Origin: Betaproteobacteria bacterium
GTDB taxonomy: Bacteria; Pseudomonadota; Gammaproteobacteria; Burkholderiales; SG8-41
Reading direction: 5' to 3'
Assembly: GCA_029883965.1 (NCBI GenBank)
Contig: JAOUIN010000086.1
Location: 1 to 8,994, forward strand
Length of the DNA: 8,994 nucleotides
The translations under genes and the position numbers were made by a program. Below are positions 1 to 6,252 of this stretch, piece by piece (within the stretch, counting starts at the first letter, position 1; each line of letters starts with the position of its first letter). The notes under the pieces were generated by a model. That model had not been told where the DNA came from. It was given only the letters and a program-made list of their open reading frames with translations, and made no database searches.

Positions 1-374
1 CTGCGCAGTTCGAGCCACATCGAGTTCAGATCTTCGTACATTTCCGTGGTGAGCAAACCGCGCATGCTGCGGCCGTTTTCCCGGGCGGCGCGCATCAATG
101 AAAAAATACTGGACGGATTGGCGCTGTCCATCACCATGAAATGCAGCACCTTCTGGGACGTAATCTGCCCGGGATGGCTGGAGTAGTACTCGCTCGCAAG
201 CCCGTTGATGATCAGCGGTAGCGCCCACGGGTCCGCCCAGTCCTGTCCGGTATCGACGACGCGGTAAGGCAGCAGCGACATGCGATGCGTGATGTCGAGC
301 AGGCGCGCCGTATTCTCGGCGCGCTCTATCTGTCGCGACATCCAGTAGAGATTGTTGGCCTGGCGACTCAGCAT
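1..374 (-). CDS. Alpha-E (DUF403) domain protein, N-terminal part, cut by window edge
   Basis: The visible 124 residues begin with LSRQANNLYWMSRQIERAENT, the typical opening of alpha-E (DUF403) proteins: a Leu-Tyr-Trp-Met helix followed by an IERAENTARLLD stretch. The rest reads as amphipathic alpha-helix, as expected of this all-helical family. Family members are usually a little over 300 residues, so more than half lies beyond the left edge. The ATG at 372-374 is preceded by a GGAGGA Shine-Dalgarno six bases upstream. The start overlaps the stop of the upstream ATP-grasp gene by 7 bases (ATGCTGA), so the two are almost certainly co-transcribed and translationally coupled. Alpha-E proteins recur beside circularly permuted ATP-grasp and transglutaminase-like genes and are thought to act with them in a peptide-type ligation or modification pathway. 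Their biochemical role is not established. The family call is firm; the function is inference. Confidence 0.9.
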   Translation of the reverse strand, partial: MLSRQANNLYWMSRQIERAENTARLLDITHRMSLLPYRVVDTGQDWADPWALPLIINGLASEYYSSHPGQITSQKVLHFMVMDSANPSSIFSLMRAARENGRSMRGLLTTEMYEDLNSMWLELR

Positions 375-1795
375 GATTGATCCTCCAATACCCAGGTGTC
401 CTTGGTGCCGCCGCCCTGGGATGAGTTGACGACGAGCGATCCTTCCCGCAGGGCGACCCGTGTCAAACCGCCGGGGACCAGCGTGACTTCTCGACCGGCC
501 AGCACATACGGGCGCAGGTCTACGTGCCGCGGCACGACGTCGGAGTCGATGAACGTGGGGCAGGTCGACAGTGCGAGAGTCGGCTGCGCGATATAGTTTT
601 TCGGGTTTTTTTCAATGACCTTGCGGAAATCGGCGATCTGCGCCTTGGTCGAGGTCGGGCCGACGAGCATGCCGTAACCGCCTGAGCCGTGAACTTCCTT
701 GACCACCAGCTCCGGAAGGTGGGCCAGCGTATAGGCCAGATCTTCAGGATCGCTTAGTTTGTAGGTGGGTACGTTCTCGATGATCGGTTTTTCGTTCAGG
801 TAATAATCGATCATCTGCGGCACAAACAGGTAGGTAGACTTGTCGTCGGCGACGCCGGTGCCGATGGCATTGGCCAGATTGACGTTGCCGGCGCGGTACG
901 CGGAAAAAAGGCCGGGTACGCCGAGCGCTGAATCCGGGCGGAATGCCACGGGGTCGAGAAAGTCATCGTCGATGCGGCGGTAGATCACGTCAACCCGCTG
1001 CGGGCCCTCGGTGGTGCGCAGGTAAACCACGTCGTCGGCGACAAACATGTCCTGCCCTTCCACCAGTTCCACACCCATCTGCTGCGCAAGAAACGCGTGT
1101 TCGAAGTAAGCGCTGTTGTGGGCGCCCGGGGTCATGACCACGACGGTGGGCTGGCTGGTATGCGAGGGGGCGACCGCGCGCAGATTTTCCAGCAGGTCGT
1201 CAGTGAAATGATCCACCGGCGCCACCGGCATTTTGCTGAACAGGTCGGGAAACAGCCGCATCATCATCTTGCGGTTTTCGAGCACGTAGGACACACCCGA
1301 CGGCGTGCGCAGGTTGTCTTCGAGCACGTAGAACTGGCCCGCGTCGGTTTTGACGATATCGACGCCGGCGATGTGCACATACACATCACCCGGCAACTGG
1401 ACGCCCTTCATCTCGGGCCTGTAAGCCGGGTTTCCGGTGATCTGCGAGGCCGGAATGATGCCGGCCTTGACGATTTCCTGCTCGTTGTAGATGTCCTTGA
1501 GGAATGCGTTCAGCGCACGCACACGCTGGCGCGCACCGTCGCTGATGATCTTCCAGGCAGCGGGGCGGATGATTCGCGGAATGATGTCAAACGGAATCGA
1601 ACGCTCGGTACCGGACTCATCGCCGTATACGGCGAAGGTGATGCCCAGCCGCGTGTAGAGCGCGTTGGCCTCACGCTGTTTCTGCTGCAGGAATCCGGGC
1701 TCTTGGTGCTTCAGCCATTCCGCATGCGCGCGATAGTGCGGACGGATCGTACCGTCTGCTGCACGCATTTCATCGTACGGAGGTTTGGCACTCAT
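368..1795 (-). CDS. Circularly permuted ATP-grasp type 2 protein (DUF404/DUF407)
   Basis: This 475-residue protein matches the stand-alone circularly permuted ATP-grasp family, and its length is normal for it. Visible motifs in order: VLEDNLRTPSGVSY (157-170), a PGAHNSAYFEH segment (223-233), YRRIDDDFLDP (272-282), the glycine-rich nucleotide loop KEVHGSGGYGMLVG (366-379), DLRPYVL (426-432) and SSQGGGTKDTW (458-468) near the C-terminus. ATP-grasp enzymes usually join a carboxylate to an amine through an acyl-phosphate. The substrate of this family is unknown. No signal peptide or membrane segment is seen, so it is probably cytoplasmic. The ATG at 1793-1795 has an AAGGGAG Shine-Dalgarno about six bases upstream. 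The stop overlaps the start of the alpha-E gene, the family's usual partner. Transglutaminase-like genes are also frequent partners and may lie past the left edge. The family is certain; the reaction is inferred. Confidence 0.93.
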   Translation of the reverse strand: MSAKPPYDEMRAADGTIRPHYRAHAEWLKHQEPGFLQQKQREANALYTRLGITFAVYGDESGTERSIPFDIIPRIIRPAAWKIISDGARQRVRALNAFLKDIYNEQEIVKAGIIPASQITGNPAYRPEMKGVQLPGDVYVHIAGVDIVKTDAGQFYVLEDNLRTPSGVSYVLENRKMMMRLFPDLFSKMPVAPVDHFTDDLLENLRAVAPSHTSQPTVVVMTPGAHNSAYFEHAFLAQQMGVELVEGQDMFVADDVVYLRTTEGPQRVDVIYRRIDDDFLDPVAFRPDSALGVPGLFSAYRAGNVNLANAIGTGVADDKSTYLFVPQMIDYYLNEKPIIENVPTYKLSDPEDLAYTLAHLPELVVKEVHGSGGYGMLVGPTSTKAQIADFRKVIEKNPKNYIAQPTLALSTCPTFIDSDVVPRHVDLRPYVLAGREVTLVPGGLTRVALREGSLVVNSSQGGGTKDTWVLEDQSC

Positions 1796-1870
1796 GGTGC
1801 TCCCTTTCGTTGTTATGTTGTTATTTTTTTGTATTCAGGTCAGACCGCGGGATCGTGATGTTGTTCCTTT

Positions 1871-1900
1871 AAAATAGCGGAAAAGCAACAAATAGGCCAA
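1871..1900 (-). promoter_or_regulatory. Candidate promoter for the ATP-grasp/alpha-E operon
   Basis: Read on the minus strand, TTGGCC (1895-1900) and TATTTT (1871-1876) are separated by 18 bases. Each matches four of six sigma-70 consensus positions. Transcription would begin near 1865 and give a leader of about 70 bases before the ATG at 1795. The surrounding 1796-1978 interval is the divergent gap between this operon and relA, and it must carry promoters for both. I found no convincing plus-strand pair for relA. The assignment rests only on hexamer matching. Confidence 0.3.
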
Positions 1901-1935
1901 CGGCGCGGCCTTATGGGAAAGTCGTTACGCATGCC

Positions 1936-1956
1936 GCCGGCCCGGCTCAGGCCGGC
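1936..1956 (+). other. GC-rich hairpin in the relA leader
   Basis: GCCGGCC (1936-1942) and GGCCGGC (1950-1956) are perfect inverted copies around a 7-base loop. The hairpin ends 22 bases before the relA start codon. No T-run follows, so it is not an intrinsic terminator. It could shape the relA 5' untranslated region or be a protein site; the sequence does not say which. The very short stem may also be chance in GC-rich DNA. Confidence 0.3.
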
Positions 1957-1978
1957 CGCGTAAAACGAGAAAACATGA

Positions 1979-4150
1979 ATGAATCCGCGTAAACATTTAC
2001 AACTGGTAAAGCATCCGGACGCCGCGGCTTCGCAGTCGTGGCTGGACCGCGCCGGTGGGCGTTTCGATGCGGCGGGCACCGCGATGGTGCGTGGTGTTTC
2101 AGACTATGCCGTCAACATGATGTCAACGGAAGCGCTGGCTCAGGCGCAGACGGTGGCGGAGACCTTGCTGGATCTGGAGCTGGATCACGAATCGGTGGCG
2201 GCGGCGCTGCTGGTTCCGGTGTTGCGCACGCAGCCGGAAACAGCCCCGGAGATACGCGAGAAATTCGGAAGTGTGGTCACAGAGCTTGCGGAAGGCGTGG
2301 TGCGCATGGGCGAGCTTGGCGCACTGTCCGGCAATGCAGGTGCGCTGAAGCGGGAGGCGCAGGCCGCGCAGCTGGAGGCCTTGCGCAAAATGCTGCTGGC
2401 GATGGTGCAGGATGTGCGCGTGGTGCTGATAAAACTGGCGGATCATCTGCAGGAGCTGCGTACGCTGGTGAAATCAGGCGACGAACGGCAACGCAAGGCG
2501 GCTGCAGTCTTGACGCGCGACATCCTCGCGCCGCTGGCCAACCGGCTCGGCGTGTGGCAGATCAAGTGGGAACTTGAGGACCTTGCCCTGCGTGTGCTCG
2601 ACAACGAGGCCTACAAGCGCATCGCGCGCCTGCTCGATGAGAAGCGTCTGGATCGCGAACGTTACATCGAGAACGTCGTGGCGCTGCTCAAGGGTGAAAT
2701 TGCGCGTGCGGGCATCGCCTGCGAAGTCAACGGGCGGCCCAAGCACATTGCCAGCATCCACCGCAAAATGCAGCAGAAGTCCATTGATTTTGAAGGACTT
2801 TATGACGTTCGCGCAGTGCGGGTGCTGGTGCGGGACGTCAAGGATTGCTACGCGGTGCTGGGCATCGTGCACAGTCTGTGGTCGCCGCTGCCGAAGGAAT
2901 TTGACGATTACATCGCCAAGCCCAAGGCCAACAATTACCGGTCATTGCATACTGCCGTGATCGGACCCGAAGGCAAATCAGTGGAAGTGCAGATACGTAC
3001 GCATGAGATGCACGAGCATTCCGAGCTCGGTGTGGCCGCGCACTGGCAATACAAGGAAGGCGGTCGCCAGGACAGGGGCTACCAGGAAAAAATCGCGTGG
3101 CTGCGGCAGGTGCTCGAGTGGAAGGATGAGGTTCGCGATGCCGGTGAATTTGCCGAGCAGTTCCGTACCGAGCTGTTCGAGGATTCGGTCTACGTGTTCA
3201 CGCCGCAGGGCCGGGTGATCGATCTGCCCAAGGGTTCGACGCCGGTGGATTTTGCGTATCACGTGCATACCGAGCTCGGTCATCGCTGCCGCGGCGCCAA
3301 GGTGAATGGCGCGATGGTGCCGCTGAACACGCCGCTGGCCAACGGACAGCAGGTGGAGATTCTCGCGGCAAAGCAGGGCGCGCCCAGTCGCGACTGGCTG
3401 AACCCGCAGCTGGGATACCTGAAAAGCACAGGCGGGCGCAGCAAGGTGCGCCAGTGGTTCAACCGCCAGAATCTGGATGCTGATATCGCACAGGGGCGCA
3501 GCCTGCTCGAGAAGGAGTTGCAGCGGCAGGGCATGAACAAGCTGAATCTGGATCAGCTTGCTGCAGACATGGGATTCGAAAAGCTGCCCGACCTGCTGAC
3601 GGGACTGGGTCGCGGCGAGATCGGACCCAAGGCCTTGCGGGATGCGTTGACCGGAGAGCCGCAGTCGCCGGACGCGGAAGTGGCGGCACCCGTCGTCGCC
3701 CGCCCCCGGGCGAAGGGTGCAGGCGGCGTACTGGTCGTCGGCGTCGACAGGCTGCTCACGACGATGGCCAAATGCTGCAGGCCTGCGCCACCCGAACCCA
3801 TCATCGGCTTTGTCACGCGCGGGCGCGGCGTGACCGTGCACCGCGCCAGTTGCAGCAGTGTCAGGCGTCTGGCACCGGAGCGGATGGTGACGGCGGAATG
3901 GGGCGACGCGGAAGGCGCGGTCTTTCCGGTTGAAGTGGATATCGAAGCGGCGGACCGGACCGGTCTGTTGCGCGACATACTCGAGGTGCTGTCGCGCGAG
4001 CATATCAACGTTACGGCCACCAGGAGTACCAGTCGCGACCTCTCAGCGCATATGCGGCTGGCGCTGGAGGTGGGCAATCTGGCACAACTGGACCGCGCGC
4101 TTGCATTGGTGCGCGAGGTCAGGGGCGTGGTCAGCGCGATCCGGCGCTAG
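1979..4150 (+). CDS. relA: RelA-type (p)ppGpp synthetase (GTP pyrophosphokinase)
   Basis: The 723-residue protein has the full long RSH layout. The N-terminal HD hydrolase region is degenerate: the segment at 77-82 reads LLVPVL where SpoT-type enzymes have LLHDV, so the metal-binding His-Asp is gone. The synthetase domain follows, with EFDDYIAKPK (307-316), NNYRSLHT (318-325) and EVQIRT (336-341). The acidic EFDD motif is the version found in synthetase-only RelA; bifunctional enzymes have an RxKD-type motif. A TGS domain begins at DSVYVFTP (402 onward). A zinc-finger region has C599, C600, H621 and C625 in the CC-x20-H-x3-C spacing of RelA. An ACT domain fills about 644-723. RelA senses uncharged tRNA on the ribosome and transfers pyrophosphate from ATP to GTP/GDP. 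The ATG at 1979 has only a weak GAGA ribosome site. The gene stands alone and ends 8 bases from a convergent gene. Confidence 0.96.
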   Translation: MNPRKHLQLVKHPDAAASQSWLDRAGGRFDAAGTAMVRGVSDYAVNMMSTEALAQAQTVAETLLDLELDHESVAAALLVPVLRTQPETAPEIREKFGSVVTELAEGVVRMGELGALSGNAGALKREAQAAQLEALRKMLLAMVQDVRVVLIKLADHLQELRTLVKSGDERQRKAAAVLTRDILAPLANRLGVWQIKWELEDLALRVLDNEAYKRIARLLDEKRLDRERYIENVVALLKGEIARAGIACEVNGRPKHIASIHRKMQQKSIDFEGLYDVRAVRVLVRDVKDCYAVLGIVHSLWSPLPKEFDDYIAKPKANNYRSLHTAVIGPEGKSVEVQIRTHEMHEHSELGVAAHWQYKEGGRQDRGYQEKIAWLRQVLEWKDEVRDAGEFAEQFRTELFEDSVYVFTPQGRVIDLPKGSTPVDFAYHVHTELGHRCRGAKVNGAMVPLNTPLANGQQVEILAAKQGAPSRDWLNPQLGYLKSTGGRSKVRQWFNRQNLDADIAQGRSLLEKELQRQGMNKLNLDQLAADMGFEKLPDLLTGLGRGEIGPKALRDALTGEPQSPDAEVAAPVVARPRAKGAGGVLVVGVDRLLTTMAKCCRPAPPEPIIGFVTRGRGVTVHRASCSSVRRLAPERMVTAEWGDAEGAVFPVEVDIEAADRTGLLRDILEVLSREHINVTATRSTSRDLSAHMRLALEVGNLAQLDRALALVREVRGVVSAIRR

Positions 4151-4158
4151 GACGGCTG

Positions 4159-4983
4159 TCAGTCGGTGAACCGCAGTGTCAGGCCGGCCATGCCATCCAG
4201 TCCATCGTAGCGTGAAGACCAGGTGTCCCCGGCATGGATGTCGAGCGCGGTGGTGAGGGTGCCGGTGGTGATGATTTCACCAGCGGCCGGCGCGTCAAAA
4301 CGGGGCTGGCGCGCGATGATGTCTGCGAGGAACGCCAGCGCCAGGCACGGATGATCGAGCGCATTGGCGCCGACACCGCGATCCCGGACTGCATCATTTT
4401 GCGATAGCGTGATGCCACATGATTTTAACTGTTTGTTTATAAACGGTATTTTGTCCTTTACCAGCGGAACCGGGGTGCCCACGACCAGTTTCCAATGGAA
4501 GGAAAAATCGGCGGCGGCATCAGCCGGCTGGAATTTCCAGTCTGTGAAATGGCAATCGACGATCTCGAAACTGGGTGCATACCAGGCGACGGATTGCAGG
4601 ATGCGTTCCGGGTCATTCGTGCCGACGGGCAGCGGCGTACTGAGGCAGAATGCGATTTCCGGTTCGATCTTGGGGTGCGCGCTGCCTGCAAGGGAAATCG
4701 TCGCGCCCTGATCCCTTGCATGAATCAGCGTGCGGTCATAGACGTGGGCCCAGATCGGCGCGGTGGCGCCGTACTCAGGCCAGATATTGCGATTGGTGAA
4801 TCCGATTTTTCGTCCAACGGGTTTTTCACCGCGCGCGCGCCGCAGCGCGAGTATTTCTGCAGCGATCGCGTAACCGTGCTCCCAGTCGAATCCCGGATTG
4901 CGCTCACCGACGGACGCGATGGTTTTGCCGCCATCCAGCGCGGCCAGCAGTTCACCGGCGAGGTGTTTTGAGTCGATGTTCAT
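4159..4983 (-). CDS. 2-keto-4-pentenoate hydratase-like protein (FAH family)
   Basis: This 274-residue protein belongs to the fumarylacetoacetase-like fold as used by 2-hydroxypenta-2,4-dienoate hydratases (MhpD, DmpE, HpaH type) and the related oxalocrotonate decarboxylases; its length fits them. It carries the divalent-metal ligands E107 and E109 in KIEPEIAF and E140 in SFEIVD, in the same spacing as the MhpD Glu triad. It also has a GRKIGFT segment (57-63) with a candidate catalytic Lys59, and the glycine-containing IITTGTLTTALDI strand (237-249). These enzymes add water to dienoate intermediates late in aromatic meta-cleavage, but no other ring-degradation gene is present here, so the substrate is unknown. 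I chose the ATG at 4981-4983, although an open frame runs upstream, because the homologous region begins there and it forms an ATGA overlap with the upstream SUMF1-like gene. No strong Shine-Dalgarno is seen, which fits coupled translation. Confidence 0.88.
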   Translation of the reverse strand: MNIDSKHLAGELLAALDGGKTIASVGERNPGFDWEHGYAIAAEILALRRARGEKPVGRKIGFTNRNIWPEYGATAPIWAHVYDRTLIHARDQGATISLAGSAHPKIEPEIAFCLSTPLPVGTNDPERILQSVAWYAPSFEIVDCHFTDWKFQPADAAADFSFHWKLVVGTPVPLVKDKIPFINKQLKSCGITLSQNDAVRDRGVGANALDHPCLALAFLADIIARQPRFDAPAAGEIITTGTLTTALDIHAGDTWSSRYDGLDGMAGLTLRFTD

Positions 4984-5795
4984 GGTTTTTGTAATGTTGC
5001 ATCCGTAAACGAAATCGCGCAACGAAACCCGATGTTGTGATGCCCTGCGCGTGGATTGCGTGACAGCGCGCGTCCGCGCTGCGTCGTCGTGATTTCTGCG
5101 GCAGGCGAGTCGTGGCCGCCGCCGCGTGTGCTGCGTACCGGACCGGTCGACTGGCTCTCGCGGCCGTCGTCGGCGCGATACGGATAAGGACGATAAGCGC
5201 TGGCCACCCATTCCCAGGCATTACCCGCCATGTCATGCACGCCGTACGGACTGGCACCGGCAGGATGTGCATCGACCGGCGCCGTTTCATTCCAGCCTGC
5301 GTCATACCGCGCACGGCTGCGATCCGGTGATGCGTTGCCCCACGGATGGCGCCGCGCATCATTGCCGCGGGCAGCTTTCTCCCATTCGGCTTCGGTGGGC
5401 AGGCGTTTTCCGTGACCGGTGCAGTAATCGCGGGCGCCGGCCCAGGAGACCTCAACCACGGGATGGTGCTCGAACCCCGGATCCGCTCGCCACCGGTGAT
5501 CGGTACGGTGGATGCGTGCATCGTTGTCGTCGATATCGTACAGCCGCTCGCCCTGCGGATTCACATGACCTGCGGTCTGCAGGAATTCGGCGAACCGGGC
5601 ATTGGTGACCGGGTAACGATCTATGCGGAAAGCACCAACGGCGACCGTATGTGCGGGACGCTCATCGGCCGGGCCGTCGTCGCGTCCCATGGTGAAGCTG
5701 CCGGCAGGTATGACGACCATGTCGTGAACCGGCATTTGCGCGTGAGCCGTCATGATCAGGACTGCGGGCAGGGCCAACAACAGGAAAGGACGCAT
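4980..5795 (-). CDS. Exported SUMF1/FGE-like domain protein lacking catalytic cysteines
   Basis: The 271-residue product starts with a signal peptide: Arg2, a hydrophobic core to about residue 17, then AHA before Gln20. The formylglycine-generating-enzyme (SUMF1) fold follows, with IPAGSFTMG (29-37), VEVSWAGARDYC (114-125), KRLPTEAEWEKAARG (130-144), MAGNAWEWV (189-197), TRGGG (223-227) and NIGFRCA (254-260). True FGE oxidises a sulfatase cysteine using a C-terminal Cys pair (human C336/C341). Here that segment reads TTTQRGRALSRNP with no cysteine, so formylglycine synthesis is unlikely. The only two cysteines, C125 and C259, match the human structural disulfide C218-C365 and suit an exported protein. 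The role is therefore unknown, as for many SUMF1-domain proteins. The start is the ATG at 5793-5795; a TTG lies directly before it. The ribosome site is poor. The stop overlaps the hydratase start. Confidence 0.87.
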   Translation of the reverse strand: MRPFLLLALPAVLIMTAHAQMPVHDMVVIPAGSFTMGRDDGPADERPAHTVAVGAFRIDRYPVTNARFAEFLQTAGHVNPQGERLYDIDDNDARIHRTDHRWRADPGFEHHPVVEVSWAGARDYCTGHGKRLPTEAEWEKAARGNDARRHPWGNASPDRSRARYDAGWNETAPVDAHPAGASPYGVHDMAGNAWEWVASAYRPYPYRADDGRESQSTGPVRSTRGGGHDSPAAEITTTQRGRALSRNPRAGHHNIGFRCAISFTDATLQKP

Positions 5796-5840
5796 CAATC
5801 GGGTCTTTGGGGTGGAATCATGAGGTGCGGCGTTGTGGAC

Positions 5841-5870
5841 AATATATCCTCATCGGGCCGCAGGTCTGAA
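5841..5870 (-). promoter_or_regulatory. Candidate promoter for the SUMF1-like/hydratase operon
   Basis: On the minus strand TTCAGA (5865-5870) and a good TATATT -10 box (5841-5846) are 18 bases apart. Transcription would start near 5834, giving a leader of roughly 40 bases. The location between the divergent tRNA promoter and the first gene of the unit is right. The -35 box matches only four of six positions. An inverted repeat CAGGTC/GACCTG (5861-5866, 5885-5890) overlaps the -35 box and could be an operator or chance. Confidence 0.4.
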
Positions 5871-5966
5871 GCCCCGGCCCGCGGGACCTGTTTGCGGCGG
5901 CAAGGCGCAGCCGTCGACGCCGCGCTCGTTCCCGGGAATAAAGGGTTGATTTCAGCCTGATTTTAT

Positions 5967-5995
5967 TTGAAGGGCGTCGGTGATTCGGCTAAAAT
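5967..5995 (+). promoter_or_regulatory. Promoter of the tRNA-Val gene
   Basis: TTGAAG (5967-5972) and TAAAAT (5990-5995) are separated by exactly 17 bases and lie 11 bases before the mature tRNA 5' end. The -10 box matches five of six consensus positions and the -35 box four of six. The start point would fall a few bases before the tRNA, leaving a very short 5' leader. This promoter may also feed thrS, because no terminator follows the tRNA immediately. Confidence 0.75.
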
Positions 5996-6006
5996 GCTGC
6001 CTCTTC

Positions 6007-6083
6007 AGGCGCGTAGCTCAGCTGGTTAGAGCACCACCTTGACATGGTGGGGGTCGTTGGTTCGAGTCCAATCGCGCCTACCA
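6007..6083 (+). tRNA. tRNA-Val (anticodon GAC)
   Basis: The 77-base sequence folds into a complete cloverleaf with the 3' CCA encoded. The acceptor AGGCGCG pairs with CGCGCCT, the D arm is GCTC/GAGC, and the anticodon stem CCACC/GGTGG encloses loop TTGACAT. The anticodon GAC is at 6041-6043. The T arm is GTTGG/CCAAT with one G-U pair around TTCGAGT. It reads the valine codons GUC and GUU. It lies upstream of thrS in the same direction, an arrangement I recall from betaproteobacterial genomes. No T-rich hairpin terminator follows directly; the first one is at 6204-6231, just before thrS. Confidence 0.97.
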
Positions 6084-6131
6084 ATTTTTGAACTGCGTAT
6101 TTTTACCGGCGGATTACAGGAAGTGAGCGTT

Positions 6132-6170
6132 ATGACACCGCGAACTTGCAAGGGTATGGCACTCCGGTAA
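6132..6170 (+). CDS. Possible thrS leader peptide, 12 codons (speculative)
   Basis: A 12-codon frame starting with ATG at 6132 reads MTPRTCKGMALR and ends at TAA 6168-6170. An AGGAAGTGAG ribosome-binding stretch lies upstream (6118-6127). Codons 2 and 5 are threonine (ACA and ACT). The frame precedes an intrinsic terminator and thrS, as a transcription-attenuation leader would. Its codon 3-5 region (CCGC-GA-ACTT, 6138-6147) can pair with the 5' arm of the terminator (6206-6213) around a two-base bulge. A flanking 7-base inverted repeat TTACCGG/CCGGTAA (6103-6109, 6164-6170) encloses the frame. Two threonines in twelve codons is modest, the alternative pairing is weaker than the terminator stem, and short frames arise by chance. 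Confidence 0.22.
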   Translation: MTPRTCKGMALR

Positions 6171-6203
6171 TGGCTGCGTAAATTCTTTGGTAGGGTGGTA
6201 AAG

Positions 6204-6231
6204 AAAAGTGCGGCTGGCCCGCACTTTTTTT
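6204..6231 (+). terminator. Intrinsic terminator between tRNA-Val and thrS
   Basis: AAAAGTGCGG (6204-6213) and CCGCACTTTT (6219-6228) form a perfect 10-base-pair stem around the loop CTGGC, and a run of seven T follows (6225-6231). This is a textbook Rho-independent terminator on the plus strand. It may end the tRNA-Val transcript. It leaves only 21 bases before the thrS ATG at 6253, too little for a separate promoter, so thrS transcripts must read through it. It is therefore either a leaky tRNA terminator or a regulated attenuator of thrS. Confidence 0.85.
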
Positions 6232-6252
6232 GTTTGTGCTTACGGATTACAT

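Noticed and set aside
1097..1858. A 253-codon plus-strand frame opposite the ATP-grasp gene
   Set aside because: Histidine- and arginine-rich antisense shadow of a gene with clear family motifs; no motif of its own.
2978..4003. A 341-codon minus-strand frame opposite relA
   Set aside because: Antisense to a fully conserved relA; composition typical of a shadow frame.
1979..4150. Bifunctional SpoT/Rel
   Set aside because: The HD motif is lost and the synthetase carries the EFDD motif of synthetase-only RelA.
4984..5211. Upstream extension of the hydratase frame to 5211
   Set aside because: The extra 76 codons overlap the SUMF1-like gene in another frame and are not hydratase-like; the ATGA overlap at 4980-4983 marks the real start.
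4980..5795. Authentic formylglycine-generating enzyme
   Set aside because: The catalytic cysteine pair is missing, although fold motifs and the structural disulfide remain.
5346..5960. A 204-codon plus-strand frame running out of the SUMF1-like gene into the intergenic region
   Set aside because: It overlaps most of a motif-bearing minus-strand gene, crosses the candidate promoter at 5841-5870 and has no family motif.
6007..6083. tRNA-Val as an integration (att) site
   Set aside because: No repeated tRNA 3' fragment, integrase or foreign-looking segment is visible nearby.
6208..6252. Upstream GTG start for thrS at 6208
   Set aside because: It lies inside the terminator hairpin and adds 15 residues absent from the family; the conserved protein begins at the ATG at 6253.
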